In this document: positions 7,203 to 16,249 of the stretch, piece by piece
Layout: each line of letters starts with the position of its first letter
Numbering within the stretch: position 1 is the first letter of the stretch
The notes under the pieces: model-generated
Databases searched by the model: none
Seen by the model: only the letters and a program-made list of their open reading frames with translations
Told to the model about the DNA's origin: nothing
Assembly (NCBI RefSeq): GCF_900142785.1
Contig: NZ_FRCD01000029.1
Location: forward strand, 1 to 41,648
DNA from: Chryseobacterium carnipullorum
GTDB taxonomy: Bacteria; Bacteroidota; Bacteroidia; Flavobacteriales; Weeksellaceae
Length of the DNA: 41,648 nucleotides
Direction of reading: 5' to 3'
Program-made: the position numbers and the translations under genes

Positions 7203-8600
7203 ATGAGTTGTGGATGCAAAACATCCGGCGATTCTGCCCATTCTTGCGGACCAAAAAAAACCGCAAATGGCTGTGAAAGTGTAGATACCTGTGGTAATAG
7301 TTATAAATTAAGTGTTTTTGACTGGCTTTCTAACGTAAACAACCCCTCATCGAATAGGTGTGATCTTGTGGAAGTTAGATTTAAAAATGACAGAAAATCG
7401 TTTTATAAAAATGTAAATAATATTCCTTTACATATAGGTAGCGTAGTAACAGTAGAATCAAGCCCGGGACACGATGTAGGCGTTGTAAGCCTCACCGGAG
7501 AATTAGTAAAGATTCAGATAAAAAAGAAAAAATTTCCTGAAGAATCAATACTTAAAATATACAGACAAGCTAATCAGAAAGACCTTGAAGTCTGGCAGGA
7601 AGCGAGAAAAAAAGAAGATGGCGTAAAGCTTGAAGCGAGAAAAATAGCTCACAGAATAGGGCTTGAAATGAAGGTCACTGACGTAGAATATCAGGGAGAC
7701 TCTTCAAAGATCACCTTTTACTATACCGCTGACAACCGTGTGGATTTCAGACAATTGATCAAAGAATATGCCGGTGCTTTCCGGACGAAGATCGACATGA
7801 AACAGATCGGTTTCAGACAGGAAGCAGCAAAAGTTGGAGGTATAGGATCATGTGGAAGAGAACTCTGTTGCTCGACATGGCTTACGGATTTCAGATCTGT
7901 CAATACAAATGTAGCCAGATATCAGCAGCTAAGCATCAACCCGCAAAAACTGGCAGGACAATGTGGTAAACTGAAATGTTGCCTTAATTATGAACTGGAC
8001 AGCTACCTGGATGCCCTGAGCCACTTCCCTTCTTCATCAACAACATTGGACACGGAAAAAGGAAGAGCATTCTGTATTAAGATCGACGTTTTCAAAAAGA
8101 AAATGTGGTTTGCCTATGTTGACAGTTCGATGGCATGGTATGATTTTGATATTGACCTTGTTAAGAAATTAATCGCCAAGAATAAAAGAGGTGAGAAAAT
8201 TCTTCCTCTGGAAGATCTGAAGCAACCTGATATCCCTGTACAAACCATCGACCTGATCCAGGAAAACAATATGGACAGGTTTGAAAAGAAAAACAGAGGA
8301 AACAACAACAGGAACAGAAACCAAAACAGACCGAATAACGCTGGACAAGCGCAGGGACAGCAAGGACAAGGACCAAAGAAAAACAGATCCGAAAGGCCTG
8401 AAAGATCCGAAAAACCAGAAAATCCTAACGCCAATTCCGGGAATCAGCCAAGACCGCAACAGAAAGCACAGCCGAAACCGCAGCCAAAAGCACAAACGGA
8501 AAAAACTGATACATCTTCTAACCCGGAAACAAAGCAACCGAACCCGAACAAGAAAAATTTTAAAAAGAAATATCCTCCAAAAAAAGATAAAAATGCGTAA
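7203..8600 (+). CDS. RicT/YaaT-like PSP1 domain protein
   Basis: Cytosolic PSP1 (YaaT/RicT) family protein. In Bacillus RicT belongs to the RicAFT complex that promotes RNA maturation and binds Fe-S clusters; the role in Flavobacteriia is not established. The protein is 465 residues. It has a Cys-rich N-terminus (Cys 3, 5, 15, 24, 30), the PSP1 domain (about 60-280) with the conserved pairs at C217, C222, C223 and C254, C259, C260, and a low-complexity basic Asn/Arg/Gln/Pro/Lys tail (about 360-465) that may contact RNA. It heads an operon: gldH begins inside its last codons with an 8-base overlap, and the penicillin-binding protein follows. Confidence 0.88.
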   Translation: MSCGCKTSGDSAHSCGPKKTANGCESVDTCGNSYKLSVFDWLSNVNNPSSNRCDLVEVRFKNDRKSFYKNVNNIPLHIGSVVTVESSPGHDVGVVSLTGELVKIQIKKKKFPEESILKIYRQANQKDLEVWQEARKKEDGVKLEARKIAHRIGLEMKVTDVEYQGDSSKITFYYTADNRVDFRQLIKEYAGAFRTKIDMKQIGFRQEAAKVGGIGSCGRELCCSTWLTDFRSVNTNVARYQQLSINPQKLAGQCGKLKCCLNYELDSYLDALSHFPSSSTTLDTEKGRAFCIKIDVFKKKMWFAYVDSSMAWYDFDIDLVKKLIAKNKRGEKILPLEDLKQPDIPVQTIDLIQENNMDRFEKKNRGNNNRNRNQNRPNNAGQAQGQQGQGPKKNRSERPERSEKPENPNANSGNQPRPQQKAQPKPQPKAQTEKTDTSSNPETKQPNPNKKNFKKKYPPKKDKNA

Positions 8601-9057
8601 AATTTTAGGATTATTACCTCTCATTCTTTTCTTTAGCTGTCATTCTTCTTCAGGAGAAAACGTCATCATGAACTCTGTTAACAACAAATGGAGTAAGAAA
8701 AGCGAGCAAAAATTTAATCTTGAAGTTTCAGATCCGCAGAATCCTAAAAATATTATATTTGTCGTAAGAAATAACAACAATTACCCTTACAGCAATATAA
8801 GATTTATTGTAAACTTCACCAATCTCCAGAACAAAAAGAAGGAAACAGACACCTTGAATTACGTTCTGGCAAAACCAAACGGAGAATGGCTTGGTACAGG
8901 TTTTGGTGATACGAAGGAAGCATTATTTCAGTATAAATTGAACTATAAATTTCCGGAAAAAGGAAAATATGAAATCAGTCTGATCCAGGCGATGAGAAAT
9001 GATAACCTTCCGGGAATTGAAGACGTTGGAGTAAAACTAGAAACGGCTAAACCGTAA
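8593..9057 (+). CDS. gldH: Gliding motility lipoprotein GldH
   Basis: GldH is a lipoprotein needed for gliding motility and linked to the GldKLMNO/SprAET type IX secretion apparatus in Flavobacterium. I chose the ATG at 8593 because it gives a 154-residue protein with a proper lipoprotein signal (MRKILGLLP start, C16 after LFFS). The same frame stays open about 100 codons further upstream, but that stretch is only the A-rich tail of the preceding gene in another frame. The start overlaps the stop of the PSP1 gene by 8 bases, suggesting translational coupling, and the penicillin-binding protein begins 6 bases after its stop. Gliding is not guaranteed by this gene, since non-gliding relatives also keep gld genes. 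Confidence 0.88.
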   Translation: MRKILGLLPLILFFSCHSSSGENVIMNSVNNKWSKKSEQKFNLEVSDPQNPKNIIFVVRNNNNYPYSNIRFIVNFTNLQNKKKETDTLNYVLAKPNGEWLGTGFGDTKEALFQYKLNYKFPEKGKYEISLIQAMRNDNLPGIEDVGVKLETAKP

Positions 9058-9063
9058 CCATAA

Positions 9064-11442
9064 ATGGAAGACAACAGACAAAACGCAGGAAATAAGGGAA
9101 AAACCTTCCCTCTTCCTCCCAAAAAAAAGAAAGATACCTCTTGGAAAAAATGGGTTAAATTTATTTGGATTGGACTCATTGCAGTCGTTTTAGGTATTTC
9201 AGGACTTTTCTTTGCTGTTTCTCAGGGATTTCTTGGAGAAATGCCGGATGTAAAGGAACTTGAAAACCCTGACATCTATGTCGCTTCTGAAATCATTTCA
9301 TCAGATGGGGTTACTTTAGGCAGGTTTGAAAAAGAAAAAACACAGCCTATCGTTTATAAAGACCTTCCTCCCTATCTTATTTATGCGCTTCAGGCTAAAG
9401 AAGATGAGCGTTTCAAAGAACACTCAGGGATTGACCTTCAATCCATTGCCAGAGCTGTAGTATATGGAGGCGGACGAGGTGGAGGTTCCACTATTACCCA
9501 ACAGTTAGCGAAGCTTCTATTCACAGGATCTGCTTCTCAGAATAAAATTGAAAGAGCATTTCAGAAACTGAAAGAATGGGTCGTTGCGGTAAGTCTTGAA
9601 AAAAGATATACCAAAGAAGAGATTATCACTCTATATTTCAATAAGTTCGATTTTCTTTTCAATGCAAACGGAGTTGAGATGGCTTCCAAAGTTTACTTTA
9701 ATAAAAAAACTTCGGAACTTACCCTTCCTGAAGCCGCTACTTTTGTAGCCATGCTGGAAAATCCAAGAAAGAATAACCCATACAGATATCCTGAAAAAGC
9801 AAAGGAAAGAAGAAATGTGGTATTGGATCAGATGCAGAAGACCGGATATATTGATCAGGCCACGTATGAAAAAGCGATCAGTACACCTGTATCAGTAGAC
9901 TTCCACCCTATTAAAAATATTACAGACGGATATTCTGCTTATTATAAATTCTATTTAAGAAAAGAAATAGACAGGTATCTTGAAGGTTACGAGAAGGAAA
10001 CAGGCAAGAAGCTTAATCTTTACAAAGACGGGCTTAAAATATACGTTACTCTGGATTCTAAAATGCAGAAGTACGCAGAAGAATCTATCAAAGAACACCT
10101 TACTGATGTTCAGAAAAGATTTGACGCAGAACAGAGAGGAAGAAAGAACTGGCCGTTCTATTACCTTACAGATAAGCAAATAAAGGATGTAATGATGCAG
10201 GCCGTAAGAAGAACCGGACGTTATAAGCTGTTAAAAGCGGATGGCATGCCGGAAGATTCTATCATTATGGAATTTAAAAAACCTACCAAAACATCACGAT
10301 TCACATGGAACGGAGAAGAGGAAGTGGAAATGTCTCCATGGGATTCTATCAGATGGCATAAGAAAGTTGCACAGGCTGGCTTAATGTCAATGGTTCCGGG
10401 AAGTGGAGAGATCAAGGCTTGGGTTGGTGGTATAGACTGGCAGCACTTCCAGTATGACCACATCAAACAAGGTAAAAGACAGGTAGGATCTACATTCAAA
10501 CCTTTCGTATATGCTACAGCAATTATGAAACTGGGAATGACACCATGTTCTACCGTTTCTAATGCAACCTACGATCACAAAGGATGGCATGTTCCGGGAA
10601 GAGGAGGAATGCTTACGTTGAAAGACGGTTTAGCACACTCTCAAAACCCGATTGCAGCCAGACTTATTGAGATGACCGGTGTAGATGCCGTTATACAGAC
10701 CGCAAGAGACCTTGGAGTAACAGAAGATATTCCTAGAAACAATACCATTGCTTTAGGTTCATCCGACATTACAATTTATGAAATGCTAGGTGCTTACAGT
10801 ACATTCGCCAACTACGGAAACTACAATAAACCAGAAATGATCTGGAGAATTGAAGATGCCAACGGAAGGGTGATCAAAGAAGTGAATGTAGAACCAAAAG
10901 AGGTAATGAACCCAATGTACGCTTACACCATGATTGAATTGATGAAAGGTGTTGCACAGTACGGTACTGCTTCCGGAGAACTTGGAAGAAGAGGAATCTC
11001 TAAAGGGGTGGAAATTGCCGCTAAAACAGGTACTACACAGAACAACTCTGACGGTTGGTTTATGGGAATCACTCCAAAACTGGCAACAGGAGCCTGGGTA
11101 GGATGGGAAGACAGAGCCACCCACTTCTTGGGAACAGGTGAAGGTCAGGGTGCAAAAATGGCATTACCCATCTGGGCGATCTTCATGAAGAAAGTATGGG
11201 CAGATAAATCTCTGGGAATTACCCCTGATGATAAATTCACCAGACCCTCTGACTGGAAAGACGGATGTTCAAACCTAAAAGGTTTAGGTGAAGGCTACGG
11301 AGACGACGGAGGACTTCAGACCATGGATGAGATCAAGAATCCAAGAGCCGCAGACCCGACTCCCAAAAACAATACAGACAAAAAAGAAGAAAATATCAAT
11401 GACAATCTTCACTCAACCGATGAGGTAGATTTCAATAAATAA
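9064..11442 (+). CDS. Class A penicillin-binding protein (PBP1A-like)
   Basis: Bifunctional peptidoglycan synthase anchored in the inner membrane with its catalytic domains in the periplasm. The protein is 792 residues: a basic cytoplasmic start, one membrane segment (about 33-53), a GT51 glycosyltransferase domain (about 80-250) with the catalytic Glu in KEDERF (E112) and the GGSTITQQLAK motif (139-149), then a transpeptidase domain with SxxK as STFK (S475-K478), SQN (525-527) and KTG (653-655). A charged Lys/Asn/Asp tail closes the protein. All catalytic motifs are intact. It is the third gene of the ricT-gldH operon and ends at a strong terminator. Often annotated mrcA or ponA by similarity. 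Confidence 0.95.
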   Translation: MEDNRQNAGNKGKTFPLPPKKKKDTSWKKWVKFIWIGLIAVVLGISGLFFAVSQGFLGEMPDVKELENPDIYVASEIISSDGVTLGRFEKEKTQPIVYKDLPPYLIYALQAKEDERFKEHSGIDLQSIARAVVYGGGRGGGSTITQQLAKLLFTGSASQNKIERAFQKLKEWVVAVSLEKRYTKEEIITLYFNKFDFLFNANGVEMASKVYFNKKTSELTLPEAATFVAMLENPRKNNPYRYPEKAKERRNVVLDQMQKTGYIDQATYEKAISTPVSVDFHPIKNITDGYSAYYKFYLRKEIDRYLEGYEKETGKKLNLYKDGLKIYVTLDSKMQKYAEESIKEHLTDVQKRFDAEQRGRKNWPFYYLTDKQIKDVMMQAVRRTGRYKLLKADGMPEDSIIMEFKKPTKTSRFTWNGEEEVEMSPWDSIRWHKKVAQAGLMSMVPGSGEIKAWVGGIDWQHFQYDHIKQGKRQVGSTFKPFVYATAIMKLGMTPCSTVSNATYDHKGWHVPGRGGMLTLKDGLAHSQNPIAARLIEMTGVDAVIQTARDLGVTEDIPRNNTIALGSSDITIYEMLGAYSTFANYGNYNKPEMIWRIEDANGRVIKEVNVEPKEVMNPMYAYTMIELMKGVAQYGTASGELGRRGISKGVEIAAKTGTTQNNSDGWFMGITPKLATGAWVGWEDRATHFLGTGEGQGAKMALPIWAIFMKKVWADKSLGITPDDKFTRPSDWKDGCSNLKGLGEGYGDDGGLQTMDEIKNPRAADPTPKNNTDKKEENINDNLHSTDEVDFNK

Positions 11443-11462
11443 ATTCTCTTTTAGAAATACAT

Positions 11463-11494
11463 AAGACCTTTCAATAATTTGGAAGGTCTTTTCT
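11463..11494 (+). terminator. Rho-independent terminator of the ricT-gldH-PBP operon
   Basis: A stem of 8 bp, extendable to 10 with one G-U pair (11463-11472 with 11481-11490), is followed by TTCTTTT. It starts about 20 bases after the stop codon. Confidence 0.8.
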
Positions 11495-11505
11495 TTTATA
11501 ATTAA

Positions 11506-11513
11506 TACCTTTG
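11506..11513 (+). promoter_or_regulatory. Candidate -7 box of selO
   Basis: TACCTTTG matches TAnnTTTG and lies only four bases before the ATG at 11518. Transcription from it would give a leaderless or nearly leaderless mRNA. No -33 TTTG is seen at the expected distance. Confidence 0.4.
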
Positions 11514-11517
11514 ATCT

Positions 11518-13059
11518 ATGAATATTGAACAGATTAAACAGCCTTTCACCGATATATTTCCAGGGGACTTTTCAGACAATCCAATGCAGAGAAATACCCC
11601 AAAAGTTTTATTTGCAACCGTAAAGCCAGCTGGTTTCAACGCACCGAAACTGATTGCCTTCAACCCGGATCTTGCAGAAGAAATAGGACTTGGACCGTAT
11701 GAAGAAAAAGATCTCGATTTTCTGGTAGGTAATCATCTTCCTGAAAATGTAAAGACCTACGCCACTGCTTATGCTGGTCATCAGTTTGGAAACTGGGCGG
11801 GACAGCTTGGAGACGGAAGGGCAATACTTGCAGGAGAAATCATTAATAAAGACGGAAAAAAGACAGAAATTCAATGGAAAGGCTCCGGTGCCACGCCCTA
11901 CTCAAGACACGCAGACGGAAGAGCCGTATTGAGATCTTCAGTACGCGAGTATCTGATGAGTGAAGCGATGTACCATCTTGGAGTTCCTACAACAAGAGCC
12001 TTAAGCCTCGCCTTCACTGGTGAAGATGTTGTGAGAGATATGATGTATAACGGAAATCCACAGCTTGAAAAAGGTGCTGTGGTCATCAGAACTGCAGAAA
12101 GCTTTTTGCGTTTTGGACATTTTGAACTGATCTCTGCACAGCAAGAATATAAAACCCTGCAGGATCTGGCTGACTTCACTATTAAAAATTACTATCCGGA
12201 GATAACTGCAGAAGGTATTGATAAATATAAACAGTTCTTTGAAAACATATGCACCAGAACCGCCAATCTGATGACGGAATGGTTCAGGGTAGGATTTGTC
12301 CATGGGGTCATGAATACCGATAATATGTCTGTTTTGGGATTAACGATAGATTATGGTCCTTATTCAATGATGGACGAATATGATTTGAATTTCACCCCCA
12401 ACACAACCGACCTTCCGGGTAGGCGATATGCTTTTGGAAAACAGGGACAAATTTCACAGTGGAATCTTTGGCAGCTCGCAAATGCCTTTCATCCTTTGAT
12501 TAAAGATGAAAAATTTCTCGAAGATACTTTAAACCAGTATGGAACTTATTTTTGGGAAGCTCATGATAAAATGCTTTGCAGAAAATTTGGATTCGACGAA
12601 CTACGGGAAAGCGATGAAGAATTCTTTACCAACTGGCAGGGGCTAATGCAGGAACTTCAGCTGGATTATACGCTGTTTTTTAATCAGCTGGAAAAATTAA
12701 ATCCTGAAAGTGACATTAAGTCTCTTTTTGAAAATGTACCCTATGTCATTTTAACTGATCAAAGAGTGAAAAAACTGGAAGACTTCGCCAAAAAATATCA
12801 GGATAGAATTTCTTCGAATACGATTTCAGAAGAAAAATCTCTATCGCTGATGCAACACTCAAATCCAAAATTTACTTTAAGAAATTATCTTTTATATGAA
12901 TGTATAGAAGAGATCAATTCCGGAAAAACAGAAATGCTCAAAAAACTGACACGGGCTCTGGAAAACCCTTACGAAGAATTATATCCTGAATTTTCTGCAA
13001 AGCGCCCTTCAGCCTATGATGACACGACCGGATGTTCTACACTTTCATGCAGCTCTTGA
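11518..13059 (+). CDS. selO: Protein adenylyltransferase SelO (YdiU family)
   Basis: Pseudokinase-fold enzyme that transfers AMP from ATP to Ser, Thr or Tyr of target proteins; in E. coli it is tied to oxidative stress and glutathionylation. The protein is 513 residues, a normal family length. Visible motifs are GHQFGNWAGQLGDGRA (87-102), QWKGSGATPYSR (119-130) and HGVMNTDNMS (262-271), in which D268 is the predicted base, N269 a metal ligand and D278 in IDYGP the second metal ligand. The C-terminus CSTLSCSS (506-513) corresponds to the Cys-rich tail that carries selenocysteine in animal SelO. It is monocistronic, with an unusually short leader. Confidence 0.95.
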   Translation: MNIEQIKQPFTDIFPGDFSDNPMQRNTPKVLFATVKPAGFNAPKLIAFNPDLAEEIGLGPYEEKDLDFLVGNHLPENVKTYATAYAGHQFGNWAGQLGDGRAILAGEIINKDGKKTEIQWKGSGATPYSRHADGRAVLRSSVREYLMSEAMYHLGVPTTRALSLAFTGEDVVRDMMYNGNPQLEKGAVVIRTAESFLRFGHFELISAQQEYKTLQDLADFTIKNYYPEITAEGIDKYKQFFENICTRTANLMTEWFRVGFVHGVMNTDNMSVLGLTIDYGPYSMMDEYDLNFTPNTTDLPGRRYAFGKQGQISQWNLWQLANAFHPLIKDEKFLEDTLNQYGTYFWEAHDKMLCRKFGFDELRESDEEFFTNWQGLMQELQLDYTLFFNQLEKLNPESDIKSLFENVPYVILTDQRVKKLEDFAKKYQDRISSNTISEEKSLSLMQHSNPKFTLRNYLLYECIEEINSGKTEMLKKLTRALENPYEELYPEFSAKRPSAYDDTTGCSTLSCSS

Positions 13060-13144
13060 TAAGTAAATAATAACATTAGAGCAATTTACATGCTTTTTTT
13101 ACATCATAATGATATTTTTCACTATTTTTAGAAAAAATATTATT

Positions 13145-14110
13145 ATGAAAAAAGCTCTCTTTTCTCTAAGCTTATTGCTGGGAATTACAGCATCAAATGC
13201 ACAGACAGTATTATTGGATGAAGGCTTTGAGTCTTATACCAATTTTGCCATTACAGGCTTTGGAAACTGGCTTACTTTGGATTTAGACGGCCTCAATACT
13301 TATACAGGAGGAGGTCCTGTAATTGGAGGAACAACCTCTCCTTCCTGGACTGCGAACTGGACCAACAGAGGATTACCTATGGCTTTTCAGATCTTTAATC
13401 TTAGCGCGAGCAATGCAACCAATAATGCAACTTCTACCGCTGCAGATGAAGAAATAAGAAATTTCAGTCCGCATGCAGGACAAAAATGTGCGGTATCCTG
13501 GGCAGGAGTACCATCTACTACCGGAGGAGCAACGGCTAACAATGATTGGCTAATCACTCCTGCTCTAACTTTAGGTACAAGTGCCAATATTTTGACTTTC
13601 TGGGTAAAAGCTTTATCACCAGTTTTCACCGAAAGTTATAAAGTAGGAGTATATACAGGAAGTGGCAATCCAACTTCAGCCGCTAATTTCACGATTGTTT
13701 CATCACCAGCAACATCAACAGCTCCTTTTGCTGCATGGCAACAAGTCACCATCAATTTAAATGCTTATGCTGGACAGACTATAAGAATAGGATTCCAGTA
13801 TATGTCTTCTGACCAATACATGTTTATGCTTGATGATGTAAAAGTCACGGCTACCGGCGTACTTGCTACCAATGAAGCATCTTCAAAGGCAAAAACAACA
13901 AGCCTATATCCTAATCCTACAAGTGGAGAAATCAATATCAAAACTGATAAAAAAGTAAAAACGATTTCTGTTATGGATATGGCAGGGAAAAATGTAACAA
14001 AAACAGAGTCTGAAAGAGCAGACATTTCCTCTTTACCTAAAGGAACTTATATTGTTAAAGCAGAATTTAATGATGGTACATCTACCACAGAAAAAGTAAT
14101 CAAACAGTAA
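13145..14110 (+). CDS. Type IX-secreted protein with choice-of-anchor J-like domain
   Basis: Predicted extracellular or cell-surface protein exported by the Sec system and then the type IX secretion system. I chose the ATG at 13145 because it places a normal signal peptide at the N-terminus (MKKALFSLSL, cleavage near NAQ20); an upstream in-frame ATG at 13109 adds 12 unlikely residues. The 321-residue protein has a jelly-roll region with the LLDEGFES start and NDWLITPALTL motif typical of choice-of-anchor J (MAM-like) proteins, then a type A T9SS C-terminal domain of about 70 residues (SLYPNPTSGEINI, ending TTEKVIKQ). The ligand or function is unknown. It has its own terminator. Confidence 0.85.
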   Translation: MKKALFSLSLLLGITASNAQTVLLDEGFESYTNFAITGFGNWLTLDLDGLNTYTGGGPVIGGTTSPSWTANWTNRGLPMAFQIFNLSASNATNNATSTAADEEIRNFSPHAGQKCAVSWAGVPSTTGGATANNDWLITPALTLGTSANILTFWVKALSPVFTESYKVGVYTGSGNPTSAANFTIVSSPATSTAPFAAWQQVTINLNAYAGQTIRIGFQYMSSDQYMFMLDDVKVTATGVLATNEASSKAKTTSLYPNPTSGEINIKTDKKVKTISVMDMAGKNVTKTESERADISSLPKGTYIVKAEFNDGTSTTEKVIKQ

Positions 14111-14129
14111 GAACAATATCACAATCATC

Positions 14130-14159
14130 AAAGCTCATCGGAAATGATGAGCTTTTTTA
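14130..14159 (+). terminator. Rho-independent terminator of the T9SS-cargo gene
   Basis: A 10-bp perfect stem (14130-14139 with 14146-14155) and a six-base loop are followed by Ts. It ends just before the -7 box of the next gene. Confidence 0.85.
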
Positions 14160-14162
14160 TTT

Positions 14163-14170
14163 TATTTTTG
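14163..14170 (+). promoter_or_regulatory. Candidate -7 box of the membrane protein gene
   Basis: TATTTTTG matches TAnnTTTG, 14 bases before the GTG start at 14185 and directly behind the terminator of the previous gene. No -33 element is recognisable. Confidence 0.4.
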
Positions 14171-14184
14171 CAAAAAATTGACCC

Positions 14185-15462
14185 GTGTCTTTCATTAAAA
14201 CAAAACTCATCAACCTTCTGAAGCAGGTATTTCCTTCCACCTACAACGAACTGGCTGTATTTCTATTCTTCCTGACCTGCTACGGTGTTCTGGGATCTTA
14301 TATTGCGCTTCATTACAGAATCATTTTTGACAGTAGAATCCCATGGGATGCCTATTTCAGTTTTGACAACAAAGCTATTGTGATGACCGGCGGAAGCTTT
14401 GAGAGACATCCCCTGGCATATTACTTTTTTAATTGGGTCAGAGAATTTTCTTTACTGATTTCAGGTGGAAAAATGAACGAAACCTTTAGGCTTACCCTTG
14501 CCTGGCTTAGTAACACAGCCATAAGCCTGTGCATGGTTCAGATTTTCAAATATCTGAAGAATATTATTGGGCTTCCTCTCCAATTCAGTGTATTGATGAT
14601 CCTGTTTTTCGGTCTTTTTTCTACAAGCATTATTCTTTCTTTTACGCCCGAAAACTTCACCTATACCCTGCTTTTGCTCAGCATTTACAATTATTACGCA
14701 GCGGTAAAGCTTAAAAAAGAAGAAAAAATACCGGGATCTGCACTTACACTTGCAGGAATTACGATAGGCGGACTCACTATTACCAACCTCGTGAAGGTTT
14801 TTATTCCTGTTTTATTTGAAAAAGATCTCTTCAGAAACTGGAAAAAATTTGGAAATGCAGTGTTTCGCGTACTCCTCACCACAGCATCTTTTGTATTTCT
14901 TTATCTTTTAAGAATTGATTTTAAATATGAAAACATTCTCTCAAAAACCAACCAGCAATATGAAAAGTTCTCCAATGTAGAATCTATTCCGGATTGGGAT
15001 ATGATGCTTTCTTACTTTTTCGGAGGTAGTGTTTTGTTTCCAAGTTTCATGACAACAGATAAACATAACATGAAAGGCTTTGACTTCAAAGGTCTCCTGA
15101 TGGAACCTTATTCCTCACCATTCTGCTACGCTTTTATTACTGTATTATTAGCACTTGTTTTGTGGAGTTATTATAAGAATTTTAAAAATAAACTCGTTCA
15201 GATTCTTGCTGTTTCATTTCTTGTGGACATTGTGATTCACTGCATTATGAGGTTTGGACTTCACACTTCATATATTTATGGAGGACACTTCGTGTTTGTT
15301 TATCCGCTACTCCTGGGATGGCTTTTTTCGGCCTACAAATCACACCCGAAAATATTATCATTTTTAATGATGACGATGATTGTATTGTTGGTCTTCCTAC
15401 TGGCTAATAATATGTTCAGAATGGCAGATTTTTTCCGGTTTTTAGAAACCTACTACCAATAA
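14185..15462 (+). CDS. Multi-pass inner membrane protein of unknown function
   Basis: Function not recognised. The 425-residue protein is very hydrophobic, with roughly ten predicted membrane segments, the first at about residues 20-41 and the last near 393-412. A larger polar loop lies at about 230-265, with conspicuous FKYENILSKTNQQYEKF and WDMMLSYFFGGS stretches. The layout resembles Bacteroidetes DUF6080-type or glycosyltransferase-C-like membrane proteins, but I see no catalytic signature that settles it. The start is GTG, the first codon after the upstream terminator and -7 box. It converges on the SPOR gene across a shared bidirectional terminator and appears monocistronic. Confidence 0.75.
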   Translation: MSFIKTKLINLLKQVFPSTYNELAVFLFFLTCYGVLGSYIALHYRIIFDSRIPWDAYFSFDNKAIVMTGGSFERHPLAYYFFNWVREFSLLISGGKMNETFRLTLAWLSNTAISLCMVQIFKYLKNIIGLPLQFSVLMILFFGLFSTSIILSFTPENFTYTLLLLSIYNYYAAVKLKKEEKIPGSALTLAGITIGGLTITNLVKVFIPVLFEKDLFRNWKKFGNAVFRVLLTTASFVFLYLLRIDFKYENILSKTNQQYEKFSNVESIPDWDMMLSYFFGGSVLFPSFMTTDKHNMKGFDFKGLLMEPYSSPFCYAFITVLLALVLWSYYKNFKNKLVQILAVSFLVDIVIHCIMRFGLHTSYIYGGHFVFVYPLLLGWLFSAYKSHPKILSFLMMTMIVLLVFLLANNMFRMADFFRFLETYYQ

Positions 15463-15463
15463 A

Positions 15464-15490
15464 AAAAGCTGAGAAATTTCTCAGCTTTTT
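15464..15490. terminator. Bidirectional terminator between convergent genes
   Basis: A perfect 12-bp stem with A-rich and T-rich flanks on the two sides (stem through 15490, loop AATT) gives a T run in either direction. It serves the membrane protein gene on the plus strand and the SPOR gene on the minus strand. Confidence 0.9.
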
Positions 15491-15509
15491 GTTTATATCG
15501 TTATGATCC

Positions 15510-16067
15510 TTATCTAGCTTCAGAACAGAAAATCCTGTACTGTACCGCAACGGCAGACTTAAAGTATTCTCTTATTTTTGAAAGATCTGATGCCGCACTC
15601 TGCTTGGTAAAGTAGCTTCCCGCCAAAATTTTATAGTTGGGTCTTAAAGAAGCATCCGTTTCCACCTTAAGGTTCGGGAATCTTTTTCTGAAATAGGATT
15701 TCACCTCATTCGCTTCCTCATTGCTTTTTACCGTTGTGATCTGAATTTTAAACCCTAAAATCCTTGGATTCTTCCTGCAGATCTCAGCATTACTCAATTC
15801 TCTGCTCGGTACATAGATTTTGGGAGGCTTGGAAGTGGTAACAATTCCGCTATCTGTATTATTTTCTCTTACCGAAGAAGCTGAAGGTCCTCCAGTAGTT
15901 CTCGAACATTTATCTTCAATTCCTCCCAAAGCAGCGTTTACTTTGGAGTCCATTGTCATAATTAGCTCTGTTCCTGAAAGCGTATCCTTTTTAACAACCT
16001 GTTGGGCTTCAACACTATAAAACCCAAATAAAGAGAGTATTGAAAATATTTTGATTAAATTTCTCAT
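15510..16067 (-). CDS. Exported SPOR-domain protein
   Basis: Small envelope protein of 185 residues with a signal peptide (about 1-21, cleavage near VEAQ) and a C-terminal SPOR-like repeat fold (about 103-180; GFKIQITTVKSNEEA, then YKILAGSYFTKQSAASD). SPOR domains bind denuded peptidoglycan glycan strands, so a periplasmic or outer-membrane-associated cell-wall role is likely; the specific function is unknown. The middle (about 30-100) is Ser/Thr-rich with three cysteines overall (C54, C97, C181). Its minus-strand promoter has both Bacteroidetes elements, and it shares a bidirectional terminator with the convergent membrane protein. Confidence 0.85.
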   Translation of the reverse strand: MRNLIKIFSILSLFGFYSVEAQQVVKKDTLSGTELIMTMDSKVNAALGGIEDKCSRTTGGPSASSVRENNTDSGIVTTSKPPKIYVPSRELSNAEICRKNPRILGFKIQITTVKSNEEANEVKSYFRKRFPNLKVETDASLRPNYKILAGSYFTKQSAASDLSKIREYFKSAVAVQYRIFCSEAR

Positions 16068-16082
16068 TTAAACTTGTTTCTG

Positions 16083-16114
16083 CAAATCTATTAAAATTAA
16101 AAAATTATACCAAA
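16083..16114 (-). promoter_or_regulatory. Promoter of the SPOR gene
   Basis: On the minus strand TTTG (16114-16111), a 20-base spacer and TAGATTTG (16090-16083) match both Bacteroidetes promoter elements. The leader to the ATG at 16067 would be short. Confidence 0.65.
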
Positions 16115-16197
16115 CAACACTATTTAGAATCAATACAAATTAAACGTAAATGATATTTTCCCTTTTCCATATACCGTTAAATTCCTGTTAAAAATAT

Positions 16198-16205
16198 TAT
16201 TTTTG
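16198..16205 (+). promoter_or_regulatory. Candidate -7 box of the act operon
   Basis: TATTTTTG matches TAnnTTTG and leaves a leader of about 40 bases to the actA ATG. No good -33 TTTG lies at the expected distance. No operator-like palindrome is obvious in 16068-16249. Confidence 0.4.
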
Positions 16206-16249
16206 CGGAATTGATTGGTTCAATATTTTACTAACATAAGATAATTTAA

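Noticed and set aside
8281..8592. Upstream extension of the gldH frame through the PSP1 tail
   Set aside because: The extension is Arg/Lys/Thr-rich out-of-frame translation of the low-complexity PSP1 tail and would bury the lipoprotein signal. The ATG at 8593 explains the protein fully.
13079..13098. Possible terminator after selO
   Set aside because: The stem would be only about four base pairs before the T run, too weak to call.
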